From the NCBI GenBank assembly GCA_947176895.1, contig CAMWSK010000006.1, positions 1 through 64,000 of the forward strand: a stretch of DNA of 64,000 nt, written 5' to 3'. The notes under the pieces were generated by a model, which was not told where the DNA came from, did not search any database, and was given only the letters and a program-made list of their open reading frames with translations. The position numbers were made by a program, and so were the translations under genes. This document shows, in pieces, positions 53,101 to 59,103 of this stretch; position 1 is the stretch's first letter; every line of letters starts with the position of its first letter. Source of the DNA: an uncultured Prevotellaceae bacterium. Its GTDB lineage: Bacteria > Bacteroidota > Bacteroidia > Bacteroidales > Bacteroidaceae.

Positions 53101-55331
53101 GGCTCAGGCTCGGCATATTGCTTTTTCTTCTGGCGCTGACGCTCGCAGCCCGGTCGCAGTCCCTCAAGGCGCTCCCGGGCTCGACTGTATTCCGCGGTGA
53201 CGTTGATACGGGCATCCCGTCTGACACCGCCGCCACCCGGGACAATAAGGTCTGGGGCCGCCGCGAGGCAAAGAAAGAGGCCCCTACGCCCATCGGTGTC
53301 AGCCAGTGGCGGGTGGACGAACTGACCGGCGACAGCCTGGCCGCCGGGAATATGGATACGGTGGTCCACAACTTCCAGTTCTGGAACATGACCGAGGGAG
53401 CCAACGGCGAATACACCATCCTGGGCAACCTGGGTTCGCCCCGCCTCTCGCGCCTCTTCCTCCACCGCAAGGCCGAGGACCCCTTCATCTTCATCCGCCA
53501 ATACGACTACTTCCTCAACGGACAGGACGGGTTCCGCTTCAGCAACACCAAGAGCCCGCTGACCAACCTGGCCTACCACAAGATGGGCAACCGCACGAAC
53601 GGCAGCGAACGTTTCCGTGCCTATTTCGCCTCGAATATCAACAAGCGCAGCGGCATCGGCTTCAAGGTGGACTACCTCTACGGCCGCGGCATGTTCAATT
53701 CCCAGGCCAACTCCATGTTCGGTTCCACATTCTTCGGCTACCACATGGGCGAGCGCTACCAGATACATGCCTACATCGACGCCAACCACAACAAGATGGG
53801 CGAGAACGGAGGACTGGAGAGCGACATCTACATCACCGACCCTCAAAGCCTGCCCCAGCGCTACGGTTCGCGCGACATCCCCACGGCGCTCACCGAAACA
53901 TGGAACCGGAACGACGGCGAGACCTACTTCCTCACCCACCGCTATCGCATGGGCTTCTACCGCGAGGTGGAGGTGCCCGACTCGCTCAAGCCGCAGATGC
54001 CGCCCGACTATGAGCTGCTCGACGAGCTGCCCGACAGCCTGCTGCAGGCCATCGACACGGACACGCTCCTGCGCCGCCAACTGGTGGACAGCCTCCGCCT
54101 GCAGTGGCAGAACGCCCAGGTACCGCCCCGCGAGTTCGTGCCCGTGAGCCTGGTCAACCACTCGTTCCGTGCCCGCACCATGCGCCATCGCTACTACAGC
54201 TATGCCGACGACCAGATGGACTATCACACCAGCCTCTACTATGGCGATCCTGCCGATGTGAGAAACCGCGTCGACGGACTGGAAATCGAAAACACCCTGT
54301 CGCTCGGCATGATCGAGGGCTTCAACAAGTGGGCGGCCATGGGCATCACCCTCTTTGCCACCCATCATCTGGAGACCTATCGCCAGCCCGAGACGGTGGG
54401 CGACACGGTGGCCATGAAGCGCAACACCCTGCAAAAGGTGTATGTGGGCGGCCGCATCACCCGCCGCCGGGGCTCCTTGCTCCACTACGATGCCATGGGA
54501 CGCTTCGTGGCTGCGGGAAAAGACATGGGAGAGTTTGACGTCGACGCCACCGTCGACCTCAATTTCCGCCTCGGGCGTAAGGACACCGTGGCGCTCATCG
54601 CCCGCGGTTACGTGAAGAATCAGAAGCCCGCCTGGCTGCTGAGGCATTACCACAGCCAGTTCGCCTGGTGGGACAACGACTTGGACAAGGAGTTCCGCAC
54701 ACGCATCGAGGGCACGCTCGGCAACCGCCGCACAAAAACCAGCCTCACCGTGGGCGTGGAGAACATCAAGAACGCGGCCTATCTGGCCATCGAGAGCACG
54801 CTCACCGGCGACAATCCCGCCAGCACCCTCACGGCTGACTACACCCGCGAGGTGCGTTCGCGCCAATACAGCGGCAGCGTGCAGCTGCTGGCCGTGGGAC
54901 TCAAACAGGACTTCCACATAGGCAAACCTCTGCATTGGGACAACGAGGTGTGGTTCCAGACCACCTCCAAGCCCGACATCCTGCCTCTGCCCTCGTGGAA
55001 CCTCTACAGCAACCTCTACCTGAAGTTCCGCATAGCCAAGACGCTCAACGTGCAGCTGGGCGGCGACATCCGCTATTTCACCGCCTATTATGCCCCCGAC
55101 TACAGTCCCGTGGCCAACAGTTTCGCCGTGCAGGATGCCTCTCATCCCCGCGTGAAGCTGGGCAACTATCCCATCGTCAACGCCTATGCCAACCTCCATC
55201 TCAAGCGTTGCCGCCTGTATGTCTGTGCCCGCCATGTGAACTCCGGCAACGGCCGCCGCTTCTGGGCGCCCCACTATGCCATGGACCCGCTCACCATCAA
55301 CTTCGGTCTCAGCTGGAACTTCTTCGACTGA
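53097..55331 (+). CDS. putative porin (Bacteroidota family)
   Basis: 744 aa with a signal peptide (MRLRLGILLFLLALTLAARS). After a 90-residue N-terminal region comes a large beta-barrel pattern: FNSQANSMFGSTFFGYHMGE, RMGFYREVEVPDSL, TLYKVYVGG-like strands, KFRIAKTLNVQLGGDIRYFT, and a terminal Phe strand TINFGLSWNFFD. This layout fits the Bacteroidota putative porin family. It probably sits in the outer membrane. As the last gene of the efflux unit it may serve envelope lipid transport; that is inference. One end of a TTAACGTGAGTCC-type repeat lies 10 nt after its stop. Confidence 0.8.
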   Translation: MRLRLGILLFLLALTLAARSQSLKALPGSTVFRGDVDTGIPSDTAATRDNKVWGRREAKKEAPTPIGVSQWRVDELTGDSLAAGNMDTVVHNFQFWNMTEGANGEYTILGNLGSPRLSRLFLHRKAEDPFIFIRQYDYFLNGQDGFRFSNTKSPLTNLAYHKMGNRTNGSERFRAYFASNINKRSGIGFKVDYLYGRGMFNSQANSMFGSTFFGYHMGERYQIHAYIDANHNKMGENGGLESDIYITDPQSLPQRYGSRDIPTALTETWNRNDGETYFLTHRYRMGFYREVEVPDSLKPQMPPDYELLDELPDSLLQAIDTDTLLRRQLVDSLRLQWQNAQVPPREFVPVSLVNHSFRARTMRHRYYSYADDQMDYHTSLYYGDPADVRNRVDGLEIENTLSLGMIEGFNKWAAMGITLFATHHLETYRQPETVGDTVAMKRNTLQKVYVGGRITRRRGSLLHYDAMGRFVAAGKDMGEFDVDATVDLNFRLGRKDTVALIARGYVKNQKPAWLLRHYHSQFAWWDNDLDKEFRTRIEGTLGNRRTKTSLTVGVENIKNAAYLAIESTLTGDNPASTLTADYTREVRSRQYSGSVQLLAVGLKQDFHIGKPLHWDNEVWFQTTSKPDILPLPSWNLYSNLYLKFRIAKTLNVQLGGDIRYFTAYYAPDYSPVANSFAVQDASHPRVKLGNYPIVNAYANLHLKRCRLYVCARHVNSGNGRRFWAPHYAMDPLTINFGLSWNFFD

Positions 55332-55408
55332 TTCCGGTTCCGTCGGACTCACGTAATGGATGGCATCTTGTCCGGGTATTGTATGTTATCAAAAAACAAG
55401 CAGAACGC

Positions 55409-55760
55409 CTATTCCCGTCTGATTTGAATCAGCTTTATGCCATTGCTCATTATCCATAACTTGAAGATGTTGCCCGAATGGTCCGCCTCCATGGCAATCC
55501 GGCAGTTCCGGGTGTCCGATTGCAAACACAGATAATCTTTTTCCAACGTATAGGTATAGACCGAGTCGGCAAAGAAGCCCGCCAAATCTCCGTTTTCCTC
55601 GCTCGTCCGGAGCGAAGGGCATTTTTATACCCGTTATTATGGCAATGTAACCTTCGTATAGAAGATATAATTCCCAATAACAATCTGTAATTCGTATGTT
55701 CCGTGTGTTGTGTCGGGGATAGTGAGTGTTTCATCATCTATTTCTGTGCTATATTTGATG
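55409..55760 (-). pseudogene. degraded secreted-protein gene (DUF3244-like end and further fragment)
   Basis: Two coding-like pieces sit in different frames on the minus strand. The upstream piece ends DDETLTIPDTTHGTYELQIV and IYFTKVTLP-like residues at the stop near 55637, resembling the C-terminus of DUF3244-type small lipoproteins. The downstream piece, 55624 to 55409, reads SEENGDLAGFFADSVYTYTL, then LQSDTRNCRIAMEADHSGN and ends LIQIRRE; it has no start codon. Both lack intact N-termini, so this is gene debris between the putative porin and the repeat array. Family calls are tentative. Confidence 0.4.
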
Positions 55761-55802
55761 AATGTTGTCTGTCTGTAAAATCCCCGACCCGGAACCTTTG
55801 GA

Positions 55803-55889
55803 AAAAACATCAAGACGTTTTTCAAAAACATGAACATGTTTCTGAAAAAGATGAACATGTTTCAGGCAAAACGTCCTCATGTTTTTCCG
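55803..55889. repeat. CATG-type palindromic repeat array (4 units)
   Basis: Four units of about 21 bp (AACATCAAGACGTTTTTC, AACATGAACATGTTTCTG, AAGATGAACATGTTTCAG, AACGTCCTCATGTTTTTC). In minus orientation, this array and its flank match the array at 47281-47367 closely. It ends 23 nt before the IspD stop codon. Confidence 0.8.
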
Positions 55890-55912
55890 AAGTCTTGCAG
55901 GTATGTTTCTGC

Positions 55913-56662
55913 CTACCCCTCGCGGGACAATAGTTTTTCCAGTGTGTGCAGGTCCTCGGCTGTGGTGAGCTTGAAGTTCAGCGGGCTGCCGGGAGCGATG
56001 AACAGGGGCATCGAGGGACAGAGAAGACGCACCAGCGTGTAGAGGCTTTGCGAGGGGGGCAGCGTGCCTTCGCGCCACGGACGCAGCAGGGTGCGCTGCA
56101 GGAAGCCTAAGGTGAAGGTCATGGGGGTCTGGGCACGCCACAGCACTTCGCGCTCCACCAGCTCGCGGCTCTGTATGCCGTCGGCCGACAACATGTAGGC
56201 CTCCGGACTCTGTATGGCGGTGATGGCGTTGCCGCTCCGGCGCATCACGTCCAGGTTGGCACGGATGAGGGCGGGGGTGAGCAGCGGGCGCACGCTGTCG
56301 TGCGTCATCACCCACACGTGTTCGGGCTCCTCGCCGGCATAGAAGTCGGACAGGACCTGCAGCCCGTTCAGCAGGCTGTGGATGCCCGTGTCTCCTGCCT
56401 CGGGCAGCGTCCGCAGTTTGTCCACGCCCGCCCCGCCGGCCGCGCGGCGCACGAACGTCTGCCACGCGGGCGCACACACCACATGGATGTGGCTCACCGT
56501 CGGCTCTGACTGGAAAACGGCCATCGTGTGCGCCACCACGGGACGCCCGCCCACGTCGACAAACTGCTTGGGCACGGTGCCGCCCACCCTCATGCCTTGG
56601 CCTCCGGCCAGCACCAGGGCGCACACCAGCGGTTCTACGCCTGCGGTTGGCTGTCTATCCAT
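55913..56662 (-). CDS. IspD-family cytidylyltransferase
   Basis: 249 aa from the ATG at 56662, inside the end of the preceding gene (28-nt overlap). IspD/TarI features: LVLAGGQGMRVGGTVPKQF with the CTP-binding loop and Lys, VMTHDSVRPLLTP, and a late Lys/Thr segment LNFKLTTAEDLHTLEKLL. It makes a CDP-alcohol from an alcohol phosphate. IspD itself gives CDP-methylerythritol for isoprenoids; the fused-by-overlap CDP-alcohol phosphotransferase upstream suggests it may instead supply an activated polyol or inositol to that enzyme. Which substrate it uses cannot be decided here. Confidence 0.85.
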   Translation of the reverse strand: MDRQPTAGVEPLVCALVLAGGQGMRVGGTVPKQFVDVGGRPVVAHTMAVFQSEPTVSHIHVVCAPAWQTFVRRAAGGAGVDKLRTLPEAGDTGIHSLLNGLQVLSDFYAGEEPEHVWVMTHDSVRPLLTPALIRANLDVMRRSGNAITAIQSPEAYMLSADGIQSRELVEREVLWRAQTPMTFTLGFLQRTLLRPWREGTLPPSQSLYTLVRLLCPSMPLFIAPGSPLNFKLTTAEDLHTLEKLLSREG

Positions 56663-57591
56663 CGGATGGTCTCTTTGCAAAGGGCCTCGTGGCGGGCTAT
56701 CATATAATAAAGGAGGGGCTGCAGCACCACGGCCTCGAACAGCACGTAGACCCACGGCTCGCCCGCCAGGAGCGAGACGAAGAGCACGATGACGCGCGTG
56801 TCAAAGGTAAGGATATTGGTCAGCGGCATCAGCGGCAGGCTGCCTTGGCGGAAGCGGCGGCGCAGCTCATCGGGCATGTCGCCCTCAGGCCAGCGTTGGC
56901 GGATGCGGGCAAAGAGGGTCTGGAACTGAGGTGAGCGGCGCTCCTGGGCGCGGGTGTAGCTGACATAAAAGAAGAGGTAGAGCTTGGAGAACCAGTCTCC
57001 GCTGAGCCATCTCAGCGACTCGTATTGCTTGCGCACGCGGATGCTCCGGTCCAGCTCCGCCCGCGCGCCCGGCAGGAAGTAGAGGTGCACGTTGCGGTAG
57101 TAGTCGGCCATCTGGCACTGCACGGCGTGGCAGAACACGCCCACCAGGGTGCAGAAGATATAAATCCACGGCCCCCATGTGTATTGCGGGAAGAAAGGCA
57201 TGGGAGCGTCGTGCAGGCGGATGCTCAGGAACAGATAGATGAAGAAGAACCATACATCGCCGGCAAAGCCGTCGAGTATGCGGCCCAGGAGCGTCTTCTT
57301 GCCCGTCATGCGTGCCAGCTGGCCGTCGGCGCAGTCAAACCAGTTGGCCCACACCAGCAGGCCCATGCCTGTGAGGTTCATCCCCATCGTGTCGCGGCCC
57401 ATAAACCAGGCCGCCGCCACCCCCAGGACGATGCTGGCCAGGGTGACGGCGATGGGGTGTACACCCAGGCGGCGGAAGAAAAGTGCCCACAGATAGCCGG
57501 GTGTGCGGGTGACGTATAGTTCGAAGGCCCCTTCGGTGTCGGGGCTTTTCATTGTGCTTTGCACACGTTGTGTCAATGATATTTTAGCCAT
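56635..57591 (-). CDS. CDP-alcohol phosphatidyltransferase family membrane enzyme
   Basis: 318 aa from the Met of MAKISLTQR (complement at 57589-57591); longer starts read through repeat-like sequence and are less likely. About six membrane helices. The family motif is present as DCADGQLARMTGKKTLLGRI followed by LDGFAGD; the usual spacing of the last two Asp (DxxxD) is lengthened by one residue (DGFAGD). It joins a CDP-activated alcohol to another alcohol with release of CMP. The overlapping IspD-type gene downstream probably makes the CDP substrate. Product unknown; inositol- or polyol-phosphate lipids are candidates. Confidence 0.85.
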   Translation of the reverse strand: MAKISLTQRVQSTMKSPDTEGAFELYVTRTPGYLWALFFRRLGVHPIAVTLASIVLGVAAAWFMGRDTMGMNLTGMGLLVWANWFDCADGQLARMTGKKTLLGRILDGFAGDVWFFFIYLFLSIRLHDAPMPFFPQYTWGPWIYIFCTLVGVFCHAVQCQMADYYRNVHLYFLPGARAELDRSIRVRKQYESLRWLSGDWFSKLYLFFYVSYTRAQERRSPQFQTLFARIRQRWPEGDMPDELRRRFRQGSLPLMPLTNILTFDTRVIVLFVSLLAGEPWVYVLFEAVVLQPLLYYMIARHEALCKETIRWIDSQPQA

Positions 57592-57599
57592 AGCAGATA

Positions 57600-57607
57600 C
57601 AAATGTA
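57600..57607 (-). promoter_or_regulatory. -7 box close to the CDP-alcohol transferase start
   Basis: TACATTTG on the minus strand ends only 8 nt before the chosen ATG, so the transcript would have almost no leader. Confidence 0.4.
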
Positions 57608-57641
57608 CGGAAAAAAACATGCACGTGTGATAAAAAAAACA

Positions 57642-57649
57642 TATCTTTG
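57642..57649 (+). promoter_or_regulatory. -7 box of mscL
   Basis: TATCTTTG, 30 nt before the mscL ATG. Confidence 0.55.
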
Positions 57650-57679
57650 CGAACGATTCATCATTAATTACCAAAGAAA

Positions 57680-58105
57680 ATGTCAATCATTCAAGAATTT
57701 AAGGAATTTGCCGTGAAGGGCAACGCCATCGACATGGCCGTCGGTGTCATCGTGGGTCAGGCCTTTGGCAAGATTGTGACCAGTATCGTCAACGACATCA
57801 TCATGCCCCCCATCGGCGTTCTGCTGGGCGGTATGGACTTCAGCGACTTGTCCGTCACGCTGAAAAAAGCCACCGAGGTGGACGGTGTGGTGACGGAGGC
57901 CGTGACGCTGAACTACGGCGCTTTTGTGCAGACGTGCATCGATTTCCTCATCGTGGCCTGGTGTGTGTTCATGATGGTGAAGCTCATCAACCGCTTCAAC
58001 CGCAAGAAAGCCGAAACACCTGCCGCTCCTGCTCCCGCCCCCGAACCCACGACCGAGGAAAAGCTTTTGAGCGAAATCCGTGACCTGTTGAAAGACAAGA
58101 AATAA
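57680..58105 (+). CDS. mscL: large-conductance mechanosensitive channel
   Basis: 141 aa. N-terminal amphipathic helix ([20 protein letters not shown]) runs into TM1 with the pore constriction, then [16 protein letters not shown] and a periplasmic loop, TM2 ([19 protein letters not shown]), an Ala/Pro linker ([10 protein letters not shown]) and a C-terminal helix ([15 protein letters not shown]). It releases solutes on hypo-osmotic shock. Single-gene unit. Confidence 0.97.
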   Translation: MSIIQEFKEFAVKGNAIDMAVGVIVGQAFGKIVTSIVNDIIMPPIGVLLGGMDFSDLSVTLKKATEVDGVVTEAVTLNYGAFVQTCIDFLIVAWCVFMMVKLINRFNRKKAETPAAPAPAPEPTTEEKLLSEIRDLLKDKK

Positions 58106-58222
58106 GGCCATCCGTGTTATATATATAATGGTACGCGCGAGGAGAAAGGGATAAATCGAAAAAATTATAGAAAAATTTTTTAAAAAAGCGCGAAAACATT
58201 TTGCGCGTATGAAAAAACAGCG

Positions 58223-58230
58223 TACCTTTG
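58223..58230 (+). promoter_or_regulatory. consensus promoter of the Cys-rich lipoprotein
   Basis: TACCTTTG with a TTTG at 58200-58203, exactly 19 nt apart: a full match to the Bacteroidota promoter, with an A/T-rich stretch upstream (58150-58195). High expression is likely. Confidence 0.75.
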
Positions 58231-58279
58231 CACCCGGATTTAGAAAACAAAAATAATTAATCAATTAAAAAAGAAGATT

Positions 58280-58624
58280 ATGAAGAAGATTTTCGCACTT
58301 GTAGCCGTTGCCATGGTTTCTGCTACTGCTTTCGTTAGCTGCACCAAGGGTGCTTCTGTTGAGGCTTTGAAGGAGCTGGCTGCTGCCGACAGCGCTGACA
58401 CCGCCGCCATCCTGGATATGGTTGAGACCCTGAAGGCCGACACCACCATCTGCGCTGACGCTGCTGCTGTGGCTACCATCGACAGCATCGCTGCTCTGTT
58501 CACCGTTGTTGAGGAGGATGTTATCGAGGAGACCGAGTGCTGCGCTGACACCACCGCTTGCGACAGCACCTGCGCTGACACCATCGGGGCTGTTGAGGTT
58601 GTTGAGGCTGAGCCCGCCATCTAA
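58280..58624 (+). CDS. small acidic Cys-rich lipoprotein
   Basis: 114 aa. Signal peptide with lipobox AFVSC (Cys 21). The mature part is Ala/Asp/Glu-rich with almost no basic residues, and the C-terminal third has clustered Cys (ECCADTTACDSTCADTIG). Codons are strongly uniform (GCT, GTT, GAG), unlike the GCC-heavy neighbours, which with the consensus promoter suggests high expression. No family recognised; a structural or metal-binding envelope role is conceivable. Confidence 0.7.
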   Translation: MKKIFALVAVAMVSATAFVSCTKGASVEALKELAAADSADTAAILDMVETLKADTTICADAAAVATIDSIAALFTVVEEDVIEETECCADTTACDSTCADTIGAVEVVEAEPAI

Positions 58625-58650
58625 TCAGTTGCTGCAAGAGTAAAAGAGAA

Positions 58651-58689
58651 TAAAAAAGAGGGACGGATGAAAATCCGTCTCTCTTTTTG
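58651..58689 (+). terminator. terminator after the Cys-rich lipoprotein
   Basis: AGAGGGACGGAT pairs with ATCCGTCTCTCT around a GAAA loop, followed by TTTTTG. Confidence 0.85.
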
Positions 58690-58708
58690 TTTTCTCGCCT
58701 TTCTTCGC

Positions 58709-58716
58709 TATCTTTG
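58709..58716 (+). promoter_or_regulatory. -7 box of the second small lipoprotein
   Basis: TATCTTTG, 31 nt before the ATG at 58748. Confidence 0.55.
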
Positions 58717-58747
58717 CATCGCATCCATATTATACATGTTAAGCAAA

Positions 58748-58984
58748 ATGATGAAGAAAAGAACGATTGCCGCCGTTGTCCTGGCCGGGTCGATGGCCTT
58801 TGCCCTGTCCTCTTGTGGCCGTGGCAACAAGAATGTTGAGGCTCCCGTGAGCGACTCGCCCGCCCAGGTGGAGGACGAGGCCGGACTTTCCGGAGAAGAG
58901 AACAACCTTCCTGCCGGGAACGCCGGTGAGGAAACCACCGCCCGGCCCGATTCTTTGGCTGCCGCTCAGGTAAGCGGGGAATAG
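58748..58984 (+). CDS. small hypothetical lipoprotein
   Basis: 78 aa from MMKKRT (ATG 58748; 58751 is equally possible). Lipobox ALSSC at about residue 23. The mature part is short, acidic and low in complexity (DSPAQVEDEAGLSGEENN). No domain recognised. A strong hairpin terminator follows 38 nt later. Confidence 0.6.
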   Translation: MMKKRTIAAVVLAGSMAFALSSCGRGNKNVEAPVSDSPAQVEDEAGLSGEENNLPAGNAGEETTARPDSLAAAQVSGE

Positions 58985-59022
58985 GAAGCCGAATAATCGC
59001 CCGTTTTTCGCGGGGCAAGGAA

Positions 59023-59072
59023 CATCAAGGCATCGCGGTGTTGACCGACGTCAACACCGCGATGCCTTGATG
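59023..59072. terminator. perfect 23-bp hairpin, bidirectional terminator
   Basis: The segment 59023-59045 is the exact inverse of 59050-59072, with the 4-nt loop CGAC. On the plus side it is followed by CTTTTGTTTTT. It lies between the convergent small lipoprotein and malQ genes and can serve both. Confidence 0.85.
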
Positions 59073-59103
59073 CTTTTGTTTTTCCGATTGCTTCCTCTTC
59101 GCT

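Noticed and set aside
55637-55858. Protein beginning MFIFFRNMFMFLKNVLMFF
   Set aside because: The Met/Phe/Asn-rich start is simply the translated CATG repeat array; only the downstream end looks like real protein remnant.
57592-57642. Longer N-terminus for the CDP-alcohol transferase (MFFLSHVHVFFRTFVSA)
   Set aside because: It reads through a CATG-like repeat unit and the promoter box; MAKISLTQR is the more natural start.
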